Source: Thysanoteuthis rhombus (lineage: Eukaryota; Mollusca; Cephalopoda; Oegopsida; Thysanoteuthidae). From it: 64,000 bases of DNA. Of this stretch, positions 1 to 13,064 are shown in pieces. The stretch covers positions 37,038,316 through 37,102,315 of the forward strand of contig OY735207.1 in NCBI GenBank assembly GCA_963457665.1, in the 5' to 3' direction. The notes under the pieces were generated by a model. That model saw nothing but the letters and a program-made list of their open reading frames with translations, did not search any database and had not been told where the DNA came from. Made by a program: the position numbers and the translations under genes. Each line of letters starts with the position of its first letter. Positions within the stretch are counted from its first letter, which is position 1.

Positions 1-1560
1 AACAAATGTCTGTTCAGTCATTCAATTAACTTGTCAACTCCTCCCTTCCCTACTCTTTGCTTATAGTCAGCTACACCGCTGATAATTACTACTATACATG
101 TGTCCTTATTTATCCAAACTCCCATGAGAACAGTTGTGTGTAATTCCCATTGTACTATTAGAATTGAATTGATATGTTCATACATTCATAACTTGCATAC
201 ATTTTAGGATGAAAAATATGACCACCTAATGAGGTTTATATTAGAATTCACATTTTCTGATATACGGCAAACATCTAACAGTTTAGAGATGCCGATCGGA
301 TCAAAGAAGTAGGTGTGGAGTAAACATGGCGAAAATGCATATTTCATTTGAAATTGTAGCACAATCAGGAGGCATAGCTTGTTTATGGTAGTCAATTATA
401 TGTGAGGAATTATGGTGAGTGAAAATGGTGGGATTAATTGGAACAACTATAGAAAAATTCAAACAAGCCAATGAATTTAAACAGGGAAGATAATAAAAAT
501 AACCAAAGGATTTTTTTTTTTAGTTATGGAATTCAAAAGCATCATAATTGTTAAGGCCCTCCCATCTAAAGTGAAAAGGTATACGTGCATCTTCAAAGAT
601 CATGTACCTTCAACTGTGTAAAGAAAACCTTTATAGCTTTGTGATATAAAAACAGAAAAAAAAGAAGCCTGGTACCGACCTATTGATTTATTATTATAGC
701 TCTTTTGATCTAGCTTATTGAAAGAAAAGAAAAAAAAAACATCAAATGTTCATCATTATTTCATTTGATGAGTTTTGAATGGTAACATTTTCTTTGAACC
801 TCAACTTGGGATTTCCAACTCCATACCTACACCTACTGTTCAAACACTCCATAGAACCCCTATCGTAGCTGTATGATACTACCTCCTACTTGAATGTCCT
901 TCAATCAAAAGCTTGAAAAGAACAGTAGCCCTGCCGGTAAATCCTTTTTCTCATCATGAAAAGCCTACTTCTCATCCCAATACATTCTACCCTTTTCAAC
1001 TGCTTTAAAAGTATAGGGTTCAGCAAAACTCCCAAAGCCGACATGAGAGATTACTGTTATTACCGTAGAAGTAATCGGCTCTCAGCTCAATTATCATCCA
1101 GTGACTTATAACCAGGATCAATATTATTGTAGAACAATGTTGTAGAAAAAAAAAATGCTTAAAGAATGGTAGTGCCTTTTTTCAAAGAGCTTCTTTTAAA
1201 AGCATTTGTTTACAAAAGAATAAAAGCCCTTAAAAAATATATTTTTTATTGTGTAGTTTTATGCCACATTTGTCTTCTTGAAAAGTTTATTTTATGGGGT
1301 AAGCAATATGCTTTACATTATTGAATTATATTGTCTAAAACTAGTGAGACCAGACGTCAAGCTTTTGAGCATTGTGTCTTCTGTCCAACACCGCCTTAAG
1401 CCAAACATTAACTTGTCCTATTTTTGGGGTACTGACTAGAAAAAAATTTATTTAGATTACCCCAGATATATTTATAATGGTTGGAACTGAGAGCTTCAAC
1501 AACTTATTTTTAATTGTTGATTGTTTGTCTCCAGAATGGGTGAGTTGATATACATTTTAG
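1..1560. other. No gene seen
   Basis: AT-rich sequence with short homopolymers. The 63-codon frame at 204-395 has no recognisable features and no splice context. Confidence 0.5.
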
Positions 1561-1564
1561 TTCA

Positions 1565-1870
1565 GCTTATCTAGTTGCGGGTCATGTTCAATCCCTGGGG
1601 CTGGTTGTGCTGAACAATAATAAACACTGATTCAGTGGAAGAAGCTGACAAATCTCACTGCAAGGATGAATTGACTAGGGAGAATAACTCGTATAAGATA
1701 TCTTCCCCTGGTATGGACAATAGAGTGAGAACAATCTACACCCATAGATTGAATAAAGGGTTCGGTTTAAAATTCCAGGGAGGTTATGGAGTATGACAGG
1801 CATCTGAAGAAGGCCAAAAAGTGCAGCAACTGAAATGTTTTATTGATAACAGCCAAGATAAAGACACTCG
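1565..1870 (+). mobile_element. tRNA-derived SINE, family A
   Basis: GGGTCATGTTCAATCCC is a B box. The body AATAAAGGGTTCGGTTT and the 3' part TCTGAAGAAGGCC...GAAATG...AACAGCCAAGATAAAGA match the copy at 22.2 kb. Confidence 0.55.
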
Positions 1871-3533
1871 TTTAAATAAATTGTTGTACAACGTTCCTAG
1901 TGAAAATCATGTTTTGTCGATGGGTTTTTACTGAGGGATGTCTCATCAATAGATGTTTGTTGTATGGACTTTTAGTCAACTTTTTTAGTAGTATTGTTTT
2001 CTTCAAAAATAGCCATTGACGAAACATTCAGGTCACAAAACTCAGGATGTGGGCAAAGTTTCTACTTCTCTTAATCATGCCAACTGTAAATATCAGGCCA
2101 AATGGGAAAAATTTTGCTGATTAAACCTCAGATTGAGCAATTTCTCAGTTACAATTTGTTGAGCAAATTTTAGCATTCACCTCTATGTTGTGCATTGAAA
2201 ATGAGAGAAAAAGGGATTGTCAGTTGTCAGGAATCACTGACAGCATAGAAATATCATACGTAGAATTATAATACGAAGTTTCAAGTAGTGCTTTAATGAA
2301 TTGAAGATGTGTATTAAAGTGGTCACTTGAAATAGTATCATCCAATGGATAATGAAAGTTATCTATTTTTACAATGCAGTGCTTTGTAAGTAGCTGACAG
2401 AAACATTTTGTACACCCAAATCTAAGGAATTTTTTCTTTATTTCCCAATGAGTGTGGATCAATAAGTCTTTAGCCTGATATGTAGTTATTAGCTGAATTT
2501 TGATCTTGAATTTTCACTAAATAATGTTTGGGCTATATAATATTCACCTCTGACTTGAGAGCATTGACAAGAAGGAGATTATGTTGAATAAAAAAAATTA
2601 TTTAGAATGAATCCTTTTGTCATTAAACTGTGGACATTAATGCACCTATGTAGATTTATTTTAGTGGCTTTAAAAAACTTTTCTTTTTAAAAAAAATCTA
2701 ACCCAAATATGAAGGCTGAAATATAACCTCTGCCCCTCTAAATATTTTTTAGGTGGAGCTCTGTCCCCTTGTGTTATGCATGCAAATTGTTTCTCATTAA
2801 GACTAAATACATAGAAAAAAAACAAACCCTAATCTTATAAAATATATTGAGGACAAAGAACTGTTTGTCATGCAAATAAAACCACTTGACTGAATTCTCT
2901 TAGTGATAAGAACTATTGTTTAACTTGGTTATGTTCTATCAAGTATCTATTATAGGGTAGCCATTTTTTTCTTGAGAAGGGGACATTGCAGATTGAAGAG
3001 AACATTGGTAGACTGACCCTCTCAAGTGCATTGACAATGTGAGCTGTACACTGCAGCTCATCAACAGTGTTAACAATTCAAAGAAAAAATACATTGTTAT
3101 AGCTTCCAGTTCTCACTCTTTAAAGTATACCTGAGGTAATTTACCTCTGTCATTTATAAAAAATTTTTTTAGTCAGAGACCAAAACCCAAGACAAATTAA
3201 TCTCCAGCTTGAAGTAACAGTGCCCAAAAGCTGTACTGTCTGGCTCTGACCATCTGATCACCCAAATCTATTATTATACGTACAGCTTAATTTGGTCTAT
3301 GTATGTGTATTTGTATGCATCTGCTTGTTGATTTGCTGTTGACCAATGTCTGCATTGTATCAAGTGGCTTCTATGTCTTTGTTTGTTCATTATTATAGCA
3401 GTCAAGGTTAACTGCAAATTCTGTTGTTTTTTTTCCTCCCCTATTGCTAACCATTACAACACCCTGTGCCTCCATCACACTTAACAGTATTTTCAGTTAA
3501 AAAATATCTATCTTTTTGTTTTAATACACAATC

Positions 3534-3735
3534 AAGGTCTATCCAGAAAGTATCCAGCCATTTAATATTAACAAAATAATAGCCTACCTAGCACAATGGC
3601 ACAGTACTCCCTTTCTGAGTACTCCCTTTCTGAGTACTCCCTTTCTGAGTACTCCTTTTCTGAGTACTCCTTTTCTGAGTACTCCTTTTCTGAGTACTCC
3701 CATTGAGACCTCACACATATTCTAGTGTCTCTTCC
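3534..3735 (-). mobile_element. Mariner end fragment, same family as 36.1 kb
   Basis: The sequence from AAGGTCTATCCAGAAAG onward matches the left end of the 36 kb mariner, including TAGCCTACCTAG, CAATGGCAC and the downstream ACCTCACACA versus ACCTCAAACA. Its middle is expanded by a 15-bp minisatellite. No opposite end was found. Orientation is taken from the 36 kb copy. Confidence 0.6.
3603..3701. repeat. 15-bp minisatellite inside the mariner fragment
   Basis: About six to seven tandem copies of AGTACTCCCTTTCTG. The first three repeats carry CCC and later ones carry CCT, so variants are grouped by position. Confidence 0.9.
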
Positions 3736-3764
3736 ACTTTTGAAAACAGTTCATTTGTTTTGCA

Positions 3765-3935
3765 ACAAATTATTATAGAGGAAGAGCATACCCTTTTCCA
3801 CTCTCCTTTATAGTTCAGTCTCCTCTTACTTCCCACTACTCAACATCTAACAACTCAACCTAACATACCATGATCACAATTTTGGGGGTCTGAGAATTTT
3901 TCCTGCATGAATTAATGGTAACTAGTGGGGAACCC
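3765..3935. repeat. Dispersed repeat J
   Basis: TTATAGAGGAAGAGCATACC...CAGTCTCCTC...TTTTTCCTGCATGAATTAAT shares landmarks and order with 22,495-22,650. Confidence 0.4.
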
Positions 3936-4784
3936 AGTCAGGATCAAATTCATTACAGTAGTAATTGTCTGTCTTATAAGCTTGTTAACCATGACTGCAT
4001 TGAATTTAGTGAAATTTTCAGGGATTTCATAAAATCACTACAGGTTGAATGCTCCTTCAAAATGGCTGGGACTGGAAGTATTTCATCTATTTTTTTTTCT
4101 TTTTTTTTTTTCAATTTTGAAATATTTCAACGAATAATGACGTAGACAATTTCTCTTTTTCTTGCTACTGTTGTTCTTATGCTTATCAGCAACCTTCCTT
4201 AATCTTTTCAACAATATCGTTGTACAGATGAGAGAATAAGCAAAAATTACACTAATTGATGTATACAGATCTGGCGGTGGTGATTAATCAATATTGATTG
4301 GGACTTGTTTTGTTTCTCACCATTTTTTTTACGTTTTAGAAGTATAAAACTATAGTTACTCAAAAATCTAGTTTTTACTGTAGTCAGAATGAGTTAAATG
4401 CCTTGAAACTCGTTTTGTCTCTTGTTTCTTAATCATACTATAGTGAGGTCTGGTGTGGAATTCCTCATTTGAGCACTTGAGGTGTCATGTTGGCTTTTAA
4501 GAAGTTTTAGATTTTGGAACATTTCAGAGTTTCAGATAAGGGGTACTCAACCTATAGTTTTACAATTTTACTGTAACATCATACATAAAAAAAAATATAT
4601 ATATACTAGCAGGGATACTTAGTGTTACCTGAGGAGAAATAACTCAAAATGTGAACCGGTGGAGAGTGTGTCCCTTAATATATTTCTTAGCTTAGCTTAG
4701 TTTATTCCTTAATCATGTGCTGTTTACAGAATGTTATTGAATTACAACTTGAGTTGAGTTGTGATTAAAAAAAAATTTTAACAT

Positions 4785-5180
4785 TCGTTTAACCACTAAA
4801 ACCTGAAAACTGTACAAGATTTTTTTTTTGTTTTTTTTGTTTGTGGTATTTTCAATCCAGGAGACCTCCGTTATGTTTTGGAAAATGTCAAATTTTCAGA
4901 TTTATTTTTTGACGGAGGTGATTCTATCTACATTCTAAGTATAATTCTCACCTTGACTCTGACTTTTTTTGTTTTTACCTATATTTAGAAAAATTGCTGT
5001 GGTTTTGTAAAAATGATTTTGGACGATTGTACGATAGATGGAAATCAGTTTCCAATTCTGCATTATAGTTACATTGTAAACTGCATCCAGAACCAAAATC
5101 ATTTTTCTTAACAACTGACAAGTATCCAATGGTAACAGCAGTAATATTGATTGGAAGCACTTTTTTGAAAATAAATTTTC
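4785..5180. repeat. Dispersed repeat K
   Basis: CGTTTAACCACTAAAACC, AGGAGACCTCCGTT, GATTTTGGACGATTGTACG, TGCATTATAGTTACATTGTA are shared in order with 14,455-15,060. This copy has the ACATTGTA block once. Confidence 0.65.
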
Positions 5181-7300
5181 AATACATTTTTTGCTTTTAC
5201 TAGTAAGAAAAATCATAACTTAACAATCAAGTTGAATAGCAGTCAAAAATAAATAATGAAGGTTTATAGCAAGCTTTCTTTATTCATGACTAATGAGACA
5301 AATATTTTTTGTGACTCCTACACTCAGTGTCATTAGTCTTTAGTTGTAATCTTACTGTAACTGAACATAGAAACAAATTAAGCCAATCCTCTGAAAAAAT
5401 TGCGAAACAATAATTGCAGTGTTTACTGTTTATTATGAAGAAAAAGACTAAAATGTGACCGGAACAAGATTTGTATTCATAAAATATTTGAATAACATTG
5501 AGTCATTTCACAATAAACATCATCAATAGGAGAAAAATATCTGTATAGAATAAGAAAAAAGAAAGTTTAGTTATAGCATTAATCATAATATTTCTTGAAA
5601 AAACCATTAATTTTTATGCAACCCCCAAGGATTTTCAACCTCTGGTTTACAATAATTGAACTGATGAAGATAAATAGGCTGTTGTGTACAAGTTTTCTCT
5701 GAGGCTGCTGATGTCAGTAAGATCTGTCTTACCTTGCTGCCCCCCCCTTTTTCTTTGCAACTGTCCGGTGTGCACGCAAACACACTTACAGACAACCAAA
5801 TTCATCTATATGAAAGGGTAAAAGTACTAAGCATGTTGCTGAAAAAAGACTTCTTTATTTTTATTAATATAAAAAGTTCTTCAGTCTTGAAGCACTTACA
5901 ATATTACCATGGAAATTTCACAAATTTCACAAATAACTGTTAATCAAAGGATGTTCTGAGGGAATTATTTTTTTCACACAGTATTCAAGTGAAATTCCCT
6001 TGTAGAGATCATCATTTGTTTACCATGGAACTCTTTCGGAGATTTAATAACAAAACAGTTATTTTACCATGGTTCCCCAGCAGTACTGATTAAGCACCAC
6101 CTCCCCTAAAGCTATGATTCTCATATTTTGCTTGTTGTTTTGTTCAAGGTTTGTATCATAACATATGTAGATAGTAATTTTATTTTAGGGCATTGTCATA
6201 ATGTTAGTACATAGACACAAAATGGACCTATATCGTAATCAACCGATGAGGGATAAGTAAGTAGTACAACGGATGGTACTCGTGTGTTCATGTCCCCTGT
6301 TGAGTGTTTAGCCAGTGCAACGATTGAATCCGTTATCACTGTTTTTAAATTCTGACCATAGCTGAACCTACTGGTGATATCATTGGTCTGAATACTAATA
6401 AGAATTAGAAACATTTTCTCCAAGTTAGTTGTCAAACATATTCAACAGAAGAATATGACACAAAATCCCCATCGCTCACTAACTTCAGCTTGACTCCTCT
6501 GTAGAAAGTAGATTACTTTTATCTGGATTTGTTTACAATAGAGTAAACTATTCATGTTTCTAGATGAAATCAAACTGTATTCCATTGTGTGGAAAATTGA
6601 CTAATACTGTTGAGTGGACCCAACCATCAATTTCCTCCAGACATTTGGTCATCTAGCATAGCCATTGTGATGTTATTTCACAGTCCAAAAGACCAAATTC
6701 ATCTCTAATATCCGAACTTTATGAAAGAAATATTTTTTGGTAATGTTGAAAATTGAAATCATCATATACATTTCAATACTTCTGTTTTATTACACTCCCA
6801 CGAAGATATATTTTAATTCATTTGGGTTAAACTGACAAAGTTTAAAAGGCTCAAGATGTGAGCTCATTGCATCATTACATTATCTAAATACTTGATAATG
6901 TTCACATTCTGGTTAAGCATTTTTATCACTGGAGAAGAATCTCTTGGTAGGAAGTGAAATACCACTTTCTCTGTGCAAACGATATGGAATACGTTTGTAG
7001 ATCAAATTTGCCATCTTCGATTTTAATGTACAAATCAAAGAATGTATCACGTTCCATTATGTTCACACTTCAGTTCAAGGTCTTTAGAATAGATGGAACT
7101 ATAAGAATTACCAATTTCTCCCCCATCATTTTAGCCGCACATGTCATTGATAAAGCATGTATATTGGCAATATGCTCATGTCCATGCTACATTATTTCTA
7201 ATTAATGATGACATGAATACATATTCGTGTTCATGGAGAAACAAACATGCCGAATAGGGTTGTAAACCTGAAAGGTGCTGGGTCAATACTCATAGAGATT
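5180..7300. other. No gene called; possible decayed retroelement
   Basis: The - strand between about 6,200 and 7,200 has several coding-looking but broken stretches (for example ERDTFFDLYIKIEDGKFD). I could not match these to a family with confidence. Confidence 0.3.
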
Positions 7301-7312
7301 CCTATACATGTA

Positions 7313-7353
<41 letters not shown>

Positions 7354-7419
7354 CTGAAGTACCTGTCTGTGCTAGGTTGAATATTTTAATGAAAAAAAGG
7401 ACTAAAGCTTCCTGACTTG

Positions 7420-7548
7420 TAAAAGTTTCCTTTCACTTTTGACCCCTTAAAGGGGGTAAAGTTCCCTCTCACCTTTCACCCCATAAAGAAAAGTTCCCCT
7501 CACTTTGAACTCCCCAAGGGAAATGTTTCCGTTCACTTTTTATCTGTT
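7420..7548. repeat. Diverged tandem repeat, about 43-bp units
   Basis: AAAGTTTCCTTTCACTTTTG, ACCCCTTAAAGGG and two or three diverged successors (AAAGTTCCCTCTCACC..., AAAGTTCCCCTCACTTTG, AATGTTTCCGTTCACTTTT). Confidence 0.7.
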
Positions 7549-7767
7549 AAATAATAGTATATGAATGTATAGAATAAGAGGATATATATTTTGAACGACA
7601 AGACCTTCCTTTAAGTCCATTTAGAATGCAATGCCAAATTTGGTAGGGATGTGCTAATGTTCAGATGGTTTCTATAGTGTGACAGACACAGATAGTTATT
7701 ATTTATTTATATATACTTATAAACTATAATATTTGTGTGTATATATATATATATATAATGTATAAGG

Positions 7768-7985
7768 GTGGTCCAAAAATAATGGTAAATTTTCAAGGTT
7801 GTTGTACATAACCTCCACAAATTTGCTATTTGTCCCTGTAGTATGTGAATATTATCTGCTAAATTTCAGCTAGATTAGTGAGTATTTAGGAGTTGTTCCA
7901 TTTTTCATAATATCATTCTTCACAATGAATCGGCGAGCAGTTCTGCCAAATTGATCAAAAGTGACCAAGACACTAAAAAATTCCT
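7768..7985. mobile_element. Possible mariner-like 5' end
   Basis: GGGTGGTCCAAAAATAATGG directly after a (TA)n tract looks like a mariner terminal repeat inserted at TA. About 155 bp later ATGAATCGGCGAGCAGTTC could be a transposase start, but it is interrupted after a few codons. No other end was found. Confidence 0.3.
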
Positions 7986-7989
7986 TCTC

Positions 7990-9320
7990 TGTTTTTACGT
8001 TTGTTAATTTTATATAATTCTAAACCAGTGTTTACGTACTATTCATTAATACAGATATCCATTGCCAATTATGGGTTTTCCATTAGCAGTTTTGATTATT
8101 TGTTGTTCAGTCTTGAATAATTTATTAGGAATATTTTTTTCAAGTTTTGCAGTGTACTGTGTAAAATCGCATCATAGAAAATACATTATGTAGTATAAAT
8201 AAAACCTAAAAATAGAGAAAATCATAGATGTATTCCAGTAATATTTGTGTTGTTATCATTAAGAAAGATTGTAGAAAATTATGAACTAAAAATCATTTAT
8301 GCAGACATTATACCCCAGGTTGAAAATTCAAACTTGTTTACACTTGTGAACTGGTTAGTTGAATGGTATTTCAGACTTATGAATTATTTTCCTCAGTTCA
8401 TTATTCTGTAAACAAAATTATGTATTTTAATAGATGAAGTATTGTAAATCAATAATTGCTTCTTTTTTTTTCATTTTTATGCTTCTATCTACCTTCACCT
8501 TGATATCATTGTTGCTTTATATTGCAACTTTTCTCAGACCAAATGAAATTTTAACTAAGCAACAAAAATATTAAGATGAAGATAGATAGTAATATAAAAA
8601 GGAAAACAAATATCTAATAATCACAGCACTGTGATTTTTATAAAATTCATGTTTTTTTGTTAATTAAATGCACTTTTTTTTATTTTTTTTTTACTTACAA
8701 CTACCACACACTTTTTCTTCTATCTTTTGAAACCTATTGCAATAATTAAATATAACCAAAATGAAAGTTTCAAAGAAGATAACTGCCAGAAAATAAAATA
8801 AAGTCTTAGAAAAAAATAAAATACTTTTGTATACTCATAGAGAACCTCTGAAAAGATTAAGGCCATGTTTGTTTTTTTTTGTAGAAGAAAATATTAATTC
8901 CTCCATGATTGAAGTCAAAATTTCTGAATTTTAAATTTTCGCTCTATTCATTTATTTATTTGTACGTTTACAATTTGAAAATGGTAAAGTTTTTTGTTTA
9001 TCAAAAGGCTTATGGTACAAGATTTATGGGTTTCAAAAGAGGAGTGGTCAGCCAAAAATTATTGGCGGATTTAGCGCATTCTAAGATCCTTAGTGACCTT
9101 GACCTCCATGAATGGCAAGGGTAACTGTATAAGAGATTCATTCAGATTGTATAAAAATCTAAAATATGTAGCTATTGAAAGTATTAAGAGATATATGATA
9201 CAAAAACGAGGCATACAAATTGAAAAATATAACTTTATCTGCATTAAAAATGCAGTGAATCCCATCTAAGATTACTTAGATGATGTGTAAACATATCATT
9301 TCATAAGTTATTTAATCACT
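7990..9320. other. No gene seen
   Basis: AT-rich, with a family B-like TTGTTGCTTTATATTGCAAC fragment near 8,510 and poly-T runs. Confidence 0.5.
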
Positions 9321-9324
9321 AAAT

Positions 9325-10720
9325 TTGATTTGCAAGCAATGGGTTGATTCTCACAGTAGGAAACTTTCAAAGCTTTTTGACTGCTACGTTTCACTGAAGA
9401 AGACTAACGCAAGACAGCAAATGAAGGATAATATCTTTAGAATGATATCCCAAAACTCTGACATCGTAACAAGTCATGCCATGATTACATCTATTAATGA
9501 AGATTTAGAATTCTTACTTGTGCAGCATGACTTGCATTGATGAAATAACAACTGCTCAAGACAAGTGAGAGTGTAGCAGAATAGAGACAGAAGCATCAGC
9601 ACTTGGACAGAATCATCAGGACTTGGACTCTCATCCTCATCTTTATCTATGAACCACTGGATCCAATTGCTTCTCCGCCAGGAGCTCCTCTCGCAAAGCA
9701 TCTCGAGAAGATCGAGGTGAAGAATATTTTCAAGTCCCAAAAAGTAAACAGTACAATGGATCGGGCCAATTTATGGAGCTGTAGTGAAAACTTTGGCTCC
9801 AGATCTGTCTTTGGTTGCATGTTTTCGAAATTCTATCTGCCATCAAAGAAAAAGCAGCAGTGAAAAGACAGTTTGAAAAGATCTGGTATCATTCTCTCTT
9901 GAAGACTCAGCATTGAGATGGGAAACATCTTCCTGATAATGTTTAATTTGCAGGAGAAGCTGCTCAGTGTTTCAAAGATGGATCTGGAAACCGGAGAAAT
10001 CTAAGCTCAGGCATGTCTTCAAACTATAAGACAATGGTATATTGTGTAGTTCATGAAAGGCTTGGTTTTTGATACTACTGCTTTCAATACAGGTTTGCAT
10101 CATGGAGCCTGTGTAAGATTGAAGTAACATTGGGGCATGAGCTCATTTGGATAGCCTGTCGACATCTTATGTTTAAGATCATACTTTCTCATGTCTTTTC
10201 ATCAATATTTGGTCCAGTTAGAGGCCCTGAAACTGGCCTCTCTAAGATATTTAAAAAGGAATGGTAATTTTTCTCAAACAAAGGAGAGATAAGAAAAAAA
10301 TGCTATCTATGTACTGCACTGCACCCATTCATGCTGATGAAGACTATAAGAAATTATTGAAATGTCCTTACTTCCCCTGATGAGATAAACTGATTGTCAA
10401 ACCTTCATTTGATAACGTACCTTTTCCAGATCCAGATTCAGCTCATGCTACATGAGTCACAAGCTGTGACTGACTTTATTTGTCAGTTTAATTTTTGTTG
10501 AATACTGACACAAAGCACCAATGAAGACACATTTTCCTCTTAATGACCTTGAAATGTTGGGCATCCTGGAGAGATATCTCAATAGAGTTAGAGCAGCAGT
10601 TGGAGCAGCCCTAAGCCATCATCTGTGATACTTTTTGGAGCATCTGATTGGACTGGCCATTTTTGATGCAGGAAATTACCCTTATGACTCATATTTTGAT
10701 AAATTTACTGTGCTCGCCTG
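9325..10720 (+). pseudogene. Decayed transposon-type protein gene
   Basis: Broken reading frames on the + strand still show a recurrent transposon-associated pattern. GLVFDTTAFNTG followed by GACV lies at about 10,059-10,115, and after a frameshift GHELIWIACRHLMFKIILSH, then FGP..GPE and FKKEW, lies at about 10,135-10,265. Upstream open pieces at 9,325-9,537 and 9,603-9,860 run in the same direction and may be the N-terminal part. Stops and shifts are many. I know this DTTxxNTG...ACRH pattern from uncharacterised invertebrate repeat proteins but cannot assign a transposon superfamily. Confidence 0.45.
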
Positions 10721-10724
10721 ATAA

Positions 10725-12490
10725 TTTAAAACCCTAAAAATACAAGGCTATAACAAAAATGGCTTCCATTTGTTCACTAGTGTGCAGAATGTTTTCATTT
10801 TTTCAACATTGGTGCAGATTGGTGTTGCCACAATTGTGTCAAATTATTTCCCTTATCTTACTTGAAACTAAATTTGCATAATAATTGGCTAACATACACA
10901 CACACACACACACATATATATCTATATATCTCCTTTATTCAGGTTTCTCTGAGTTCATGCTAATACAGAGAGCCAAATGTGATTAGGAAGATTGGTATAA
11001 CACAATCCAAGTGGGGAGGGAATGTCTGCCTTTTGAATCTGTATTAAAAATCTTATCTTTTATCGGGTCTTTGAATGACCATTTAAATGAATAGCGAGGA
11101 AGTTGTAGCCCTTTAGCCCTGTAAAGCAGTCTATATAAGGAAAAGTTACTCTGACAGAAAGAACCTACAGTTTTGAAGTTGACATTGGTGGTCCCAAGAC
11201 AAGATAAAAGAAAAATTGGACATGGTGGGTCTAGCAACACCACTCAACAAAACCACCTTACTATTGGAATCGTAGCAGAATAGTTGCTACCCTATGCTCC
11301 ACAAGGAGTCTACTAGAAAAAATCAAAGCAAAAAAAAATGATCAGTCTAATAAACATAAAAGGAATACCAACGAGTGAGAGAGAGAATGTAAGGAAATTG
11401 TAAAATCTTGTATTTAGCTTAGTTATTTATGAGTGGACATGTTTAAAATATGAGGTGTGGTCCTATCATTACTCTTTGTCAATAAGAACCCAGCTAGAGA
11501 GATACTGAGTAGGGTCAGGCTAGTGCTCATTATTGTAAACTCTTATCTCAGATCGATGAAAAGTGCTTCAGGTTGTTACCTGAATTATTGGAAGTATTTA
11601 TATACTAATAGGAAAATCTGAGATTCATTCTTCACCATTTGTTATTGGCTTGCTACTGATGCTCTTTGATCTCAGTTATATACGTTAATGAATTTACTAG
11701 AAAGTCAACCATCTACCATTATTTATTGGTGGTAGTAGTAGTAGTAAAAGAGGTCATTGTTTCACTAATCAATCAATGGAAAACCAAGAACAGCATTGGT
11801 ACCCGTCACTTTCCAAGGGAGAATCCAATTTGTTCAACAAAACGTCTTCCAAAATTTGAAAATGCAAAGGAACCACTGTGAATTAATGAAGTGTTGCCGG
11901 TGATTCTTTTCACTAATTTTGTTATTTCATTGAACATCGCTAATTTTTGATGTTGCAATTGTTTAATCATATCGCATATAAGGGATGTCGTCAGTGTGTC
12001 AGTAGATTTGATGTTTAGAATCATCACAAATCATCGAGCAAATTGATCATATCCAGTCAGTTAAGGATATCCCCAGAGGGGAGAATGATGAGAGTGCTTC
12101 TAAGATCATCATAATCTGAAAGCATCATGTACAAACAGGCAGAATAATACATGAGGTCCATTTTTTTTTATAGGCCTTCGGATGCTGAAAGAGAATAGAG
12201 AAGGTTGTCACATGTTGAGACATGAAGAGGTTTAACTGCTAGCGGCCCTTAAAGAAAAACATCATAAAATCATTGATAACAGACAAAAGAAGTAGGTTAT
12301 CAAAGCCATTTATTACAGGTAAATGATGATAAATTGAAAAATTCTTGAGACACTCAGGAAACAGTGTGAACTACAAGAGTGCATTTCCTGAAGGGACTGA
12401 GTTTGATTGCACCAATGCAGCAGTTTTCTGATTGAAAGTGTGTGAAATAACATTTTTTGGTGGGCGCACTCTCCTAGTAATCTATGTCAT
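10725..12490. other. No gene called
   Basis: Contains CA/TA microsatellite at 10,895-10,930 and several short frames on both strands (10,983-11,243, 11,806-12,027) without recognisable domains. Confidence 0.4.
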
Positions 12491-12499
12491 GGTTCTACA

Positions 12500-12840
12500 A
12501 CTAAGTTAAAGATGGATTTTTGAAAAGTTTCGGAGATGCTGTGATGCAAGGAAGGTAACTGAAAAATTCCTGGATCCATCCCAAAATGTTAGCACTTCTT
12601 CCTTCGTCCATTGCCCACCCATCTACAAAATTACATTGAGATTCATTGAGAACTTTTGGAGATCTTGTGTTGTGTACATTTAGCTCCAATACAGGGAGGA
12701 GGAGGTGACTGTGGGAAATTTCTGGATGCATCCCAAAATGTAAATACTTCTTCCGAAGCCCATTGCCAATGCTTCCACAAAATGGCAATGAAATCCATTC
12801 AGAAAATTCTTGTATCCATCCCTGATTGCGGTCAACTTTT
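12500..12840. repeat. Two copies of the CCTGGATCCACCC repeat (G)
   Basis: Each unit runs AATTCCTGGATCCATCCCAA, CTTCTTCC, CATTGCCCACC, TTCCACAAAAT, TTGAAATTCATTGAGAA, TTTTGGAGAT. Such sequence is familiar as a very common marine-invertebrate dispersed repeat, usually linked to non-LTR 3' ends. Confidence 0.6.
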
Positions 12841-13064
12841 TTCTTTATTATGAATTTTTCTGTTATCTTTTAAAATTTTCCCTGAATCATGTATTGATTA
12901 TTCTCAGTTAATAACCTGATTTAATTGCTATCAAGCTCGACTCTAAGGCATACCTTACTGAGGAGCATTATTTGGTAAGAAATTCCAACACAGAACTTAG
13001 GCAATCCAGTTTAATCACATTCAATCATGTATAGTACCTTCAATTTCAATATTTCCTTTTAGTT

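Noticed and set aside
3603-3701. Possible CRISPR-like direct repeats
   Set aside because: The 15-bp units are contiguous without spacers, and the genome is eukaryotic.
6196-7205. Protein-like stretches on the - strand
   Set aside because: Frames break often and the resemblance to retroelement RT tails is too weak to name; left as unassigned.
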